A DNA stretch of 7,549 nucleotides from JBLHGU01 sp047615875 (GCA_047615875.1 JBLHGU010000243.1:1-7549); one strand, 5' to 3'; shown: positions 1 through 6,636, numbered from the stretch's first letter. The notes: generated from the sequence alone by a model not told the origin. Translations and numbers: made by a program.

Positions 1-168
1 GCCAAGGTCAAGCAGAAGGTCTCAGGCTGTTTTAGATCGGAACTTTATGCGCAAGCCTATTGCCGAATATCGAGTTATGTTCAGACCATGCAGAACAAGG
101 GCTACAACCCGTTGCTGGCAATTCAGTTGGCGTTTGCTGGACAGGCCTCTGCATTGGGGGGCGAGTAG
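1..168 (+). CDS. IS66-family transposase, C-terminal fragment (runs in from the left edge)
   Basis: The frame is open from base 1 and ends at TAG 166-168, giving the last 55 residues of a protein whose start lies outside the window. The segment reads KVKQKVSGCFRSE, then AYCRISSYVQTM, then NKGYNPLLAIQLAFAG. This pattern (KVQQKISG-FRS, FCRIRSYI-T, KQG---L-AL--A--G) is how IS66-type DDE transposases (TnpC) end. The DDE catalytic core is not in view, so nothing can be said about activity. The stop lies a few bases before a likely IS right end, as is usual in this family, and an aceE remnant begins directly after it. The family call rests on recognition of the C-terminal pattern, without alignment. 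Another DDE family with a similar tail is possible but less likely. Confidence 0.72.
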   Translation, partial: AKVKQKVSGCFRSELYAQAYCRISSYVQTMQNKGYNPLLAIQLAFAGQASALGGE

Positions 169-172
169 TTAC
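151..172 (+). mobile_element. Probable right terminal inverted repeat of the IS66-type element
   Basis: Read outward to inward on the minus strand, this stretch begins GTAACTACTCGCC. IS66-family ends typically start GTAA, and the transposase stop usually lies just inside the right end. At 170-172 the reading switches from transposase to aceE-like sequence, which puts the element boundary here to within a few bases. The left end and the 8-bp target duplication lie outside the window, so the boundary cannot be confirmed. Confidence 0.45.
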
Positions 173-507
173 CTTTATTTGTATGAAAGACCCTCCAGTC
201 GAGTGAAGAGTAAGCCAAACGTCCATCTTTTGGGTAATGGCACAATCATGCAGCGAGTGACTATGTTAAAGCTTTGCCTAGTATGATTGCACCGCGGATT
301 CCTGATCATTATACTGTGCTTGGTACAGAAGGCTTTGGCGTTAGTGAGTCTCGTTCAGCACTAACAGAGTTCTTCGAGATTAGCTCTGCTCATATTGCTG
401 CTAGTTTTGCTCTTTACTAACAGGGTTTCATATCTAGCCGTAAGCTCAAAACTATACAGAGCGACTTAGCCATAGATCCGAATCAGGACTATGTAGCACG
501 CAAATAA
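173..507 (+). pseudogene. aceE: aceE-like pyruvate dehydrogenase E1 component, decayed 3' fragment
   Basis: AceE is the thiamine-dependent E1 of the pyruvate dehydrogenase complex (pyruvate to acetyl-CoA). Two pieces of its C-terminal region are recognisable. Frame 2 (173-250) has YLYER, then KPNVHLLGNGTI, matching the E. coli stretch KVQLLGSGSIL. Frame 1 (250-507) has AASDYVKALPSM, then VLGTEGFGVSESRSAL, then FFEISSAHIAASFALY, matching STDYMKLFAEQV, VLGTDGFGRSDSRENL and HHFEVDASYVVVAAL. From memory of E. coli AceE, about 60 residues that should separate the pieces are missing at about 248, and the frame changes there. A premature TAA (418-420) interrupts the second piece, but the expected tail continues in frame to TAA 505-507. 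The 5' part is replaced by the IS66-type element. The fragment cannot make a working enzyme; a functional copy presumably exists elsewhere. Confidence 0.82.
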
Positions 508-557
508 ATCAGTCCTTTTAGAGGGCGCTATTACACTTACCGGAAGAAAAACTACTT
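508..557 (+). other. Leader between aceE remnant and aldo/keto reductase
   Basis: These 50 bases precede the reductase start. A weak purine-rich GGAAG (541-545) lies 12 bases before the ATG, rather far for a Shine-Dalgarno site. I could not find a convincing -35/-10 pair with normal spacing, so the promoter of the gene cluster is unresolved. Confidence 0.4.
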
Positions 558-1550
558 ATGCATTCTCGTTTCATTGGTGAGCTTGAAGTGTCAAGTATTG
601 GATTAGGTTGTATGAGTTTCTCTATGGGTTACGGCCCGGCGGACGATACTACTTCAGCATTGTTATTACATAAAGCACTGGACGTTGGCTATCGAATGCT
701 GGATACCGCGTCGATGTATGGAATGGGGCATAACGAAACATTGATTGGTCAGGCCATAAAAAAACGCCGTCATGAATACGTGCTGGCCAGTAAATGCGGA
801 ATAATAAAAACGAATGAAGGTAAAACCGAGATAAACGGTACACCTGAAATGGTGCGTAAAACCTGCGAAGAGAGTTTACGCAGATTGCAAACCGATGTGA
901 TTGATCTGTACTATTATCATCGCCTGGATAAGCGGATACCTGTTGAAGAGACAGTAGGCGCATTATCCGACCTGGTGGACGCAGGGAAAGTTCGCTTTAT
1001 CGGCCTATCGGAAATGTCCACGGAAACATTGTGTCGAGCACACGCAGTACACCCCATTGCCGCAATGCAATCAGAATATTCTTTGTGGTCACGCACTCCA
1101 GAGCGCGGTATGCTTGAAACATGTAGAAAACTGGGCACTTCTCTGGTGGCTTTTTCCCCTTTGGCGCGAGCATTTCTTGCCGGTGCTGCGAAGGATGTAA
1201 CGCAATTGTTGGATGATGATATACGGTGCACTAATGCCAGACCCAGGTTTGAGGTTGACGCCTTTGCAGAGAACGCAAAATTATTAGTTCCTTATGCTGA
1301 AATCGCCCGAAAAAATAGCTGTAGCATGGCACAGTTAGCACTTGCCTGGCTGTTGGCTCAGGGTGACCACATTATTCCGATTCCAGGTACAAAACATATC
1401 GAGTATATGTTGGAGAATGTGGCAGCAGGAGATCTGGAGCTGGATAAGAGCACCCTGAACGATTTGGACAATCTTATTAATGAGACTACAGTTATAGGAC
1501 GGCGCTATACCGATGCTATTATGGCATCAACTGACGCAGAACGAGATTAA
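558..1550 (+). CDS. Aldo/keto reductase
   Basis: This is a 330-residue NADPH-dependent oxidoreductase of the aldo/keto reductase (TIM barrel) superfamily, cytosolic, expected to reduce aldehydes or ketones. The catalytic tetrad is visible: D49 and Y54 (LDTASMYG), K79 (ASKCG) and H121 (YYYHRLD). Other family signatures are GLGCMSF near the N-terminus, KVRFIGLSE at about 144-152, QSEYSLWSR at 171-179 and FSPLARAFLAG at 199-209. The cofactor phosphate-binding region PIPGTKHIEYMLEN lies at about 274-287. Length and motifs resemble the YajO/pyridoxal-reductase/AKR13-like branch, but the substrate cannot be inferred. It is the first gene of a plus-strand run, and the next gene starts 2 nt after its stop, which suggests co-transcription and translational coupling. 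It appears intact. Confidence 0.93.
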   Translation: MHSRFIGELEVSSIGLGCMSFSMGYGPADDTTSALLLHKALDVGYRMLDTASMYGMGHNETLIGQAIKKRRHEYVLASKCGIIKTNEGKTEINGTPEMVRKTCEESLRRLQTDVIDLYYYHRLDKRIPVEETVGALSDLVDAGKVRFIGLSEMSTETLCRAHAVHPIAAMQSEYSLWSRTPERGMLETCRKLGTSLVAFSPLARAFLAGAAKDVTQLLDDDIRCTNARPRFEVDAFAENAKLLVPYAEIARKNSCSMAQLALAWLLAQGDHIIPIPGTKHIEYMLENVAAGDLELDKSTLNDLDNLINETTVIGRRYTDAIMASTDAERD

Positions 1551-1552
1551 TC

Positions 1553-2719
1553 ATGATGGATTTTGAACAGATAAGTTTAGACTGGATTAAAAAATCCAGA
1601 GGTCAAAAGTGGGCCAAGTATCCGGATGATGTTATTGCGTGTGATGTTGCGGATATGGATTTTCCGGTTGCAGAACCCATTCAGGCTTATTTGCGTCAAG
1701 TTGCAGAGCGTGGCGACCTTAACTATGTCGCAAGTGTCCCGGTGGACCCCATTGCGGAAGTATTTTCTGACCGAATGCAACAGCGCCACCAATGGTGCAT
1801 CAATCCTGATGATGTCACAGATTTTGTAGATATCGTTCAGGCTGTTCATTTAGCCATCATGATGTTTTGTGAACCTGATGAACAGATTATTCTACAAACA
1901 CCAATGTATCATTGTATTTTGCAGGCCTGTGAGAGTTTAAATCGGAAAATTCTTTTTAATTCTTTGATTAATGATGGCGACCAATGGTTGATTGATTTCG
2001 ATCATTTGGAGTCGTCAATAACCAGCAAAACACGCCTTTTTATTCTGGTTAATCCACATAATCCATCAGGCAAAGCCTACACCAGATCAGAGTTGCAGCG
2101 TTTAGCTGAGGTGGTCCTTAAGCATGATCTGATTGTTATTGCTGATGAAATACACAGTGATCTAGTATTTTCCGATGGCGGAGAGCATATTCCGTTTGCC
2201 TCTCTAGGTAAGGAGGTTTCTGATCGCACTATAACCTTTAATTCCGCTACGAAATCTCACAATCTAGGCGGCGTACGGTGTGCGCTAGGTCACTTTTCTG
2301 GTAAGAAGATTAGGCAACGATTTGATTCGTTGCCGCGCAGGGTTCGTGGTGGAAGCAACGTGATAGGTCATGCAACTACCCGAATCGCCTGGACACAGTG
2401 CGATGACTGGTTGGATCATTTACGAGGCTATTTACAGGGAAATAGGGATTTTATAGCTGAGTATGTACGGCATTCAATGCCTGGTGTAAAACATATCCCC
2501 AATCAATCAACATTTTTGGCCTGGTTAGATTGCACCGAGTTGCAACTGCCAGTAGAAGCAACTCAGTACTTTCTTCAGCAGGCACGCATTGGACCCAGTG
2601 CAGGCCCCATGTTTGGTGTTGAGGGTCGCGGACATATTCGAGTTAACTTTGCAACGACGAGAACTGTCCTCGAGATGGTGTTGGATAGAATGGCCGAAGC
2701 GATTGCTAGTAGAAGCTGA
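1553..2719 (+). CDS. MalY/PatB-type PLP-dependent C-S lyase / aminotransferase
   Basis: This is a 388-residue fold-type I PLP enzyme of the class I/II aminotransferase superfamily, closest in pattern to MalY/PatB cystathionine beta-lyases, which cleave C-S bonds of cysteine conjugates to a thiol, pyruvate and ammonia. The N-terminal signature WIKKSRGQKWAKYPDDVI followed by VADMDFPVAEPI is typical of this branch. Further motifs are TPMYH (Y119, cofactor stacking region), NPHNPSGKAYT (167-177), the PLP pyridine-binding Asp in ADEIHSDL (D198), the Schiff-base lysine in SATKSHNLGG (K234) and the substrate-carboxylate arginine in HIRVNFA (R363). All key residues are present. ATG 1553 and ATG 1556 are adjacent; either could be used, with only a weak purine stretch upstream. 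Cystathionine lyase, cysteine-conjugate lyase or a true aminotransferase cannot be separated from sequence alone. Confidence 0.9.
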   Translation: MMDFEQISLDWIKKSRGQKWAKYPDDVIACDVADMDFPVAEPIQAYLRQVAERGDLNYVASVPVDPIAEVFSDRMQQRHQWCINPDDVTDFVDIVQAVHLAIMMFCEPDEQIILQTPMYHCILQACESLNRKILFNSLINDGDQWLIDFDHLESSITSKTRLFILVNPHNPSGKAYTRSELQRLAEVVLKHDLIVIADEIHSDLVFSDGGEHIPFASLGKEVSDRTITFNSATKSHNLGGVRCALGHFSGKKIRQRFDSLPRRVRGGSNVIGHATTRIAWTQCDDWLDHLRGYLQGNRDFIAEYVRHSMPGVKHIPNQSTFLAWLDCTELQLPVEATQYFLQQARIGPSAGPMFGVEGRGHIRVNFATTRTVLEMVLDRMAEAIASRS

Positions 2720-2758
2720 GTTAGCAACTATTATACAAGGTAGTTGTAATGCGCTAAC
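2720..2758. repeat. Imperfect inverted repeat after the C-S lyase gene
   Basis: GTTAGC (2720-2725) pairs with GCTAAC (2753-2758), and the adjoining AACTA (2726-2730) pairs with TAGTT (2741-2745). This gives a two-part stem with a 10-nt loop and a 7-nt bulge on one side. It begins one base after the lyase stop. No T-run follows, so it is not a standard intrinsic terminator. It could slow decay of the mRNA 3' end, or be chance. Confidence 0.35.
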
Positions 2759-2800
2759 GAATATCAAAAATTGACTCGATAATCACTATTATTAAACAAC

Positions 2801-2806
2801 GAGGAG
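2801..2806 (+). promoter_or_regulatory. Strong Shine-Dalgarno site of the MAPEG gene
   Basis: GAGGAG lies 7 bases before ATG 2814. It is the best ribosome-binding site in the window and fixes the MAPEG start. It implies that this gene was once well translated on its own, despite following the lyase gene by 94 nt. Confidence 0.75.
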
Positions 2807-2813
2807 AACTACG

Positions 2814-3205
2814 ATGACACCTGAATTAACTTATGTGGCAATGCCTGCTGTCTTGTTGCTTATGCTATGGATTCCCTATATTGCAGGATCGGTGGCACTG
2901 AAGGGAATGCTTACTGCGAAAGAGTATAAAACTCCGCTTGAGAGGGAAAATCCGGATTGGTTACGACGCTGTAATCGGGCACATATGAATCTAGTTGAAA
3001 ACTTTTCACCCTTCGCAGCACTGGTAATAATTGGTCACCTGACAGATCAGGGAATGCAGCAACAGCCACCGCTGCCGCCATATTTTTCTGGAGTCGGGTA
3101 GGGCACGCAATTGGTTATATTGCGGGCATTCCGTATATTCGAATTATGTTATTTTCAATAAGTACATTTGCCACGCTCTTTATCGCGTGGGAAGTTTTAA
3201 CCTGA
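2814..3205 (+). pseudogene. MAPEG-family membrane protein, broken by a one-base frameshift
   Basis: MAPEG proteins are small four-helix inner-membrane proteins; some are glutathione-dependent transferases or peroxidases. Frame 3 gives MTPELTYVAMPAVLLLMLWI (helix 1, about 5-27), then LERENPDWLRRCNRAHMNLVE in two adjoining parts, with the conserved N54, R55, H57, N59 and E62, then helix 2 (about 64-76). The frame then runs into a stop at 3101 after a proline-rich, non-family tail. Frame 2 continues the family pattern from about 3053 (NAATATAAAIFFWSRVGHAI, then GYIAGIPYIRIM and a final hydrophobic helix) to TGA 3203-3205. Restoring one missing base near 3046-3060 yields a normal 130-residue protein. 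The rest is well conserved, so the lesion is recent or a sequencing error. Its stop lies 11 nt before the GST start. Confidence 0.85.
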
Positions 3206-3216
3206 GAGCATTATTT

Positions 3217-3825
3217 ATGAAGTTATATTTTAATCCGGCGTCACCATTCGTTCGAAAAGTTAGAATGGTGGCTGAGGCCAAAAACCTCAGCGAGAAAATT
3301 GAGTTAATCGATTGCGTGTTAACCCCTGTAAATCCGGATGAAAACGTTATTCAGGATAACCCCCTAGGAAAAATACCGGCGTTGTATTCTGAGAATATCG
3401 GTTGGCTTTATGACTCCAGAGTTATCTGTGAATATTTAGATCAATTCGGTAGCGGAGCCATACTATTTCCTGCGACAGGGATTGATCGCTGGTCAACATT
3501 ACGATTTCAATCTGTCGGAGATGGTATTTGTGATGCAGCGATACTCGTGCGTTATGAACGTTTCGTGCGCTCAGAAAACGAACAGTCCGAAGTCTGGGTA
3601 AGCGGTCAGATGGAAAAGGTTCAGCGGGGCTTGAGTTGGCTGGAGCAACAGGTGAGCGAGCTAAAGAACAGAACCGACATAGGAGCAATAGCTCTTGCCT
3701 GTGCGTTGGGCTATCTGGATTTCAGAATTCCAGACTTAGGCTGGCGCGAATCGAACCCTCAGCTTGCCAATACATTTGAGCAGCTGAAAACTTTGCCAGG
3801 ATTTAGCGCGACCTCACCTGACTAA
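3217..3825 (+). CDS. Glutathione S-transferase family protein (YibF-like)
   Basis: This is a 202-residue cytosolic glutathione transferase-like protein. The N-terminal thioredoxin-fold half (1-78) begins MKLYFNPASPFVRKVRM, with the S9-P-F-V-R-K glutathione-site motif. It continues with NPLGKIPAL (48-56, cis-proline P54) and the gamma-glutamyl-binding motif DSRVICEYLD (66-75). The helical C-terminal half includes TDIGAIALACALGYLDFR (153-170), the conserved N-cap/staple region, followed by DLGWRESNPQL as in E. coli YibF. I chose ATG 3217 over the upstream in-frame ATG 3187 because the family N-terminus starts exactly there and 3187 lies inside the MAPEG 3' end. GAGAG (3204-3208) serves as ribosome-binding site. 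Proximity to MAPEG and the C-S lyase suggests a shared role with glutathione conjugates, but no substrate can be named. Confidence 0.9.
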   Translation: MKLYFNPASPFVRKVRMVAEAKNLSEKIELIDCVLTPVNPDENVIQDNPLGKIPALYSENIGWLYDSRVICEYLDQFGSGAILFPATGIDRWSTLRFQSVGDGICDAAILVRYERFVRSENEQSEVWVSGQMEKVQRGLSWLEQQVSELKNRTDIGAIALACALGYLDFRIPDLGWRESNPQLANTFEQLKTLPGFSATSPD

Positions 3826-3865
3826 CTAACTAACTGAATTGAATTGATAGAATTTTCTGCGGGAT

Positions 3866-4642
3866 CTATTTTTCGACCGAGGCCTGTAAGCGTTGCGCAC
3901 TAGCTATGCCCTTTAGTTTTTCATAGAAGGGTAGGTGATGATTCAGAAACTCTCTCAGCACAGGTCGTTTTAACTCAACTTCGTTAAATACTTCTGATGA
4001 ATCAGATGAACTTGGACGTCTTATCCCGGGGCTTCTAATTGCCTCAGCGTGCCATGTCTCTACTTCTTTCCATTGTTCAGGAGGTTGCTCACTCCACTCA
4101 AGGACATTATTTTTAGGTGTGAGTCCAGTATATTCCCATAGAGAATCCAGGCTCTGCTGGGGCGTAGACTGAACATGCTCAGCTTCTAACACGAGTGGCG
4201 ACTCGCCGGTATTGTCGATTAGCCATTGTACGTGACGGTATTGCGCCTCAAGTCCTACCTCTTCACAGGTAAGATCGGGATCCAGTTTAAAGTAAGAGGG
4301 GATTGTCCTGTGTGGGTCTCGAATAAGAAATATATTTTTAAGCCTGGAAGAGAATGCAGAATCAGAAAATATTTGGGGAACGACATAGTAGCTCATATCT
4401 TTGAAGAATATGGGGGTCGTCTCAGCCCTAAGGAGCAAATGTTCCCTAATAGATTGATAGTCCAGAAAACGCGCTGGGTCAGGTTCAAAATAGGGCATTT
4501 CTCTAACTTGTCTATGTAAATAAAAATCATACATAAACGGTTCATGTTCACATTCTAAATCACCGCGTTCATGCATTATCCGCTCCATAGCGGTTGACAT
4601 GGAACGAGGGTGGCACCAAAGCGCAATAATTGCATGTGTCAT
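3866..4642 (-). CDS. PAPS-type sulfotransferase-like protein
   Basis: This is a 258-residue P-loop protein resembling bacterial sulfotransferases, which move sulfate from 3'-phosphoadenosine 5'-phosphosulfate to an acceptor. The N-terminal 5'-phosphosulfate-binding loop is CHPRSMSTAMERIM (10-23; R13, S14, S16, T17). The 3'-phosphate-binding motif is NIFLIRDPHRTIPSYFKL (103-120; R108, D109, S116). HEP (33-35) after the first helix and PIFFKDMSYYV (77-87) are also typical of the family. No signal peptide or membrane segment is evident, so it is probably cytosolic. The gene is convergent with the GST gene (40 nt apart) and starts 35 nt downstream of the end of the EAL remnant. AAGAG lies about 10 nt before the ATG on its strand. 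The acceptor is unknown. A non-sulfotransferase P-loop role cannot be excluded, since the family is diverse. Confidence 0.82.
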   Translation of the reverse strand: MTHAIIALWCHPRSMSTAMERIMHERGDLECEHEPFMYDFYLHRQVREMPYFEPDPARFLDYQSIREHLLLRAETTPIFFKDMSYYVVPQIFSDSAFSSRLKNIFLIRDPHRTIPSYFKLDPDLTCEEVGLEAQYRHVQWLIDNTGESPLVLEAEHVQSTPQQSLDSLWEYTGLTPKNNVLEWSEQPPEQWKEVETWHAEAIRSPGIRRPSSSDSSEVFNEVELKRPVLREFLNHHLPFYEKLKGIASAQRLQASVEK

Positions 4643-4676
4643 GGTAGATCAACTCTTTGCGATAAATATCTCGACA

Positions 4677-4986
4677 CTATGGCATATCTTTATCTTTCTT
4701 TGCATAACTCACTAGCAAACTCTTATGTCCTAAACTGAAAAGTTCTTTAGACATTCCAACATTTGAATTGTCGGTGCCATAATCATCTATGGAGATTTGT
4801 ACACTTGACTCAGATAATTTTAATAAGGTTCTGAATGTGAATCATTATTGCTATTTCGGTAACCTCAAGATACAAGCATGTAAGGAGGCGGACGATATTG
4901 GTTTGTTATGCTTCTAATCGCCTCTACAAAACCTGCGGTTTCAAAATGTGCGCAGAAAAAATTACCGCAATGGTAAATTCGAAGCA
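4677..4986 (-). pseudogene. Decayed EAL (c-di-GMP phosphodiesterase) domain fragment
   Basis: EAL domains hydrolyse cyclic di-GMP. Read right to left on the minus strand, four pieces in shifting frames follow the domain order: EFTIAVIFSAH (from about 4980; compare AVNLSA), HFETAGFVEAI plus NQYRPPPYML (about 4950-4873), LEVTEIAIM (4869-4843), then TLLKLSESSVQISIDDYGTD (about 4829-4770). LEVTE and DDYGT are two hallmark EAL motifs containing metal- or substrate-binding acidic residues. The last open frame ends at TAG 4677-4679. At least three frameshifts separate the pieces. The first roughly 110 residues, including the EAL motif itself, are absent, as is everything after about the DDFGT region. 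The fragment begins about 14 nt after the stop of the kinase-like gene. It fills the otherwise gene-free stretch 4643-5000 and is non-functional. Confidence 0.8.
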
Positions 4987-4991
4987 ATTAG

Positions 4992-5004
4992 TTAACCGGG
5001 TTAA
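4992..5004. repeat. Short perfect palindrome at the stop of the kinase-like gene
   Basis: TTAACC-G-GGTTAA overlaps the stop codon of the kinase-like gene and sits at the junction with the EAL remnant. It may mark the joint where the first part of the EAL gene was lost. It is short enough to be chance. Confidence 0.3.
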
Positions 5005-5834
5005 TCTACCAGTTGGGCAAATGATAAATAGATACACATGCCATCTCGAGTCGGGTTTATGGTCATAATCCCACCCGACTGATCCATTGCAATCTGGCAA
5101 TACTCGAAATTTGCGCCAAAAATGGTCTCAGCAAATGCTGGTTCCGGTGCCATAAGTGAATCCTGCCCCGCACTTCCCGCAAAGTCTTCCAGAACAATGT
5201 TAACTGGATTGCCCGTTGAGATGCTGGATGAAATTTGTACCCGCCGGGGGTGAGCTATCTCGTTGCCACGATAACGTGCCTTCATAAGTCCTAACAAGTA
5301 CACAATGATCGATTCGATATGAAACTCGAGTGAGTCAATTTTGCCGACTAATGGTTCTTCTGGGATAAGTTCAATATTTTCTCGTCGAAATGCTGGTCTG
5401 GAAACTGTGGTTGCTGTAGCGATAATCTGTGCAACTTCAGTGGGCTCGGTTTCATCGGACTCTCTCGGTACAAAGAGTCGCATCGTTTCAGCAATCTCAG
5501 ACGTCTTACAACAGTTACTGTCAATGCGATCTAACCGATCTTTTAGATAACTTTCATCGTAATCGCCCCTCTCAAGTTTATGTTTGGCAGTTCCGACTGC
5601 CATTCGGATTACACTGAGTGGCTGATTAATTTGATGAACTACATGATGGGCTAAATTTCCTAACAGCATTGTTTTTGGATCCACCCGCCGGGGTGTTACC
5701 TGCTCAATCTGGGTTAATGTGATTATATTTAAACAATCCGCTGGTAGGTTCTTTATGCTTGCCTGAAGCTGTAATTTTTTAGCATGTTCTTCAAAGGAAT
5801 GCTCCGTGCTCAGGCCACTGCCCATAATCGACAT
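5001..5834 (-). CDS. Histidine-kinase-like protein with degenerate ATP-binding domain
   Basis: This is a 277-residue protein from ATG 5834; an upstream TTG at 5843 is a less likely start. It has no membrane segment. The dimerisation/phosphoacceptor region reads LAHHVVHQINQPLSVIRMAV, where the HEINQPL box of kinases appears as H67-Q-I-N-Q-P-L, with Q in place of the usual E/D after the histidine. The segment before it (about 30-50) could be the end of a PAS domain. The C-terminal half has the outline of a HATPase domain but lacks its chemistry. The N-box region (about 172-190, ESIIVYLLGLMKARYRG) has no Asn, and the G1 box appears as VLEDFAGSA rather than DNGPG. Only a GGIMTIN-like stretch (254-260) and the final strand remain. 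The start is 2 nt after the GGDEF remnant's stop. It could be an adaptor-like pseudokinase or an ORF in early decay. Confidence 0.7.
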   Translation of the reverse strand: MSIMGSGLSTEHSFEEHAKKLQLQASIKNLPADCLNIITLTQIEQVTPRRVDPKTMLLGNLAHHVVHQINQPLSVIRMAVGTAKHKLERGDYDESYLKDRLDRIDSNCCKTSEIAETMRLFVPRESDETEPTEVAQIIATATTVSRPAFRRENIELIPEEPLVGKIDSLEFHIESIIVYLLGLMKARYRGNEIAHPRRVQISSSISTGNPVNIVLEDFAGSAGQDSLMAPEPAFAETIFGANFEYCQIAMDQSGGIMTINPTRDGMCIYLSFAQLVD

Positions 5835-6559
5835 TCTTAACAATAATTCCTACCGTTTTCCTTCGCCACATACAAAGCCTGATCCTCTTGTTCAAGGAAA
5901 GATTTCATATCCGCCGTACTTGGTGTGGATTTGAAATCCCAAATGATCTTGGTACGGAGACTAGTTTATCACCGACCAGTACTTTCCGAGAGGATATTCG
6001 AGAACGAATTTTTTCTACAACGTTCTGAACCTTGTGTATATCTGTATGTGGAAATGCATTTACAAATTTGTCACCACTATATTTACCTGCAAGATCGCTT
6101 CTATGCAGTTCAATCATTATATTTTGGGCAAAGATTTGCAAGACGGCGCCTCCTGCCGCATTACAAAAATTATTATTAATGCCTTTAAGATTTGCCTCAA
6201 TCACTAAGTCCAGAAAGAAAAATCCATTCCAGAACGAAGAATGCATTGATGTTTAAGGCGTTGCCGGTCCATAGAATCACTTCGACCAAACGCCCGGTCA
6301 GGTGATTTATACGAGACTTACGATAAACACTCCTGGATGGCGATTCTTTCAGCAGCATCCCAGAATATAGCAAGAATGTGGTTCTGCTCGTGATCATAGA
6401 TCTTAACCACCGACAGATCCATGTAATGACGAATACGGGTTAGCAGGCTGCCAAGGAAGTTAAATCTGCTTTACTGGATACCCTTATGACATCCATAGTG
6501 ATGCCTAAAACATACTGCTGGTATTGGAAATGACGCAGGAGGAAAGGCTGGCAAGACTT

Positions 6560-6574
6560 GCTGTAATATACAGC
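6560..6574. promoter_or_regulatory. Perfect inverted repeat upstream of glucokinase
   Basis: GCTGTA-ATA-TACAGC is a 6+3+6 perfect inverted repeat about 100 nt before the glucokinase start. It has operator-like symmetry, but it also lies inside the decayed PAS-like coding stretch. It does not fit the longer HexR-type operator that I recall for sugar catabolism genes. Confidence 0.3.
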
Positions 6575-6618
6575 TGCTAAGAAAGAATAATATTCATCAT
6601 TGTCGGCAAAGCTATTTA

Positions 6619-6636
6619 CACTCGCTGAAGCGAGTG
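6619..6636. other. GC-rich hairpin in the glucokinase leader
   Basis: CACTCGC (6619-6625), loop TGAA, GCGAGTG (6630-6636) form a perfect 7-bp stem with a tetraloop, 38 nt before the glucokinase ATG. No T-run follows on either strand, so it is not a standard terminator. In the glucokinase mRNA it would form a stable 5' UTR stem-loop. Confidence 0.5.

Noticed and set aside
2720..2758. Possible integron attC site
   Set aside because: attC sites start with an RYYYAAC arm and end with GTTRRRY; here the order is reversed and the arms do not match the consensus. No second site flanks the neighbouring genes.
2771..2795. TTGACT with TATTAT as a promoter for the MAPEG gene
   Set aside because: The two boxes are only 10 nt apart (13 for the next TATTAA), far from the 16-18 nt that a sigma-70 promoter needs.
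3046..3060. Programmed -1 frameshift in the MAPEG gene
   Set aside because: No X-XXY-YYZ slippery heptamer occurs at the switch point, and the family normally needs no recoding.
3845..3873. Possible intrinsic terminator between the convergent GST and sulfotransferase genes
   Set aside because: ATAGA/TCTAT followed by a T-run is only a 5-bp AT-rich stem with a 13-nt loop, and it overlaps the sulfotransferase stop. It is too weak to call.
4885..4924. GAGGCG/CGCCTC inverted repeat
   Set aside because: The loop is 28 nt and both arms fall in recognisable EAL coding remnant, so chance pairing is the simpler explanation.
5925..6256. Plus-strand open frames of 74-84 codons across the GGDEF remnant
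   Set aside because: They show no family pattern, while the minus strand of the same bases reads as GGDEF domain pieces. They are antisense shadows.
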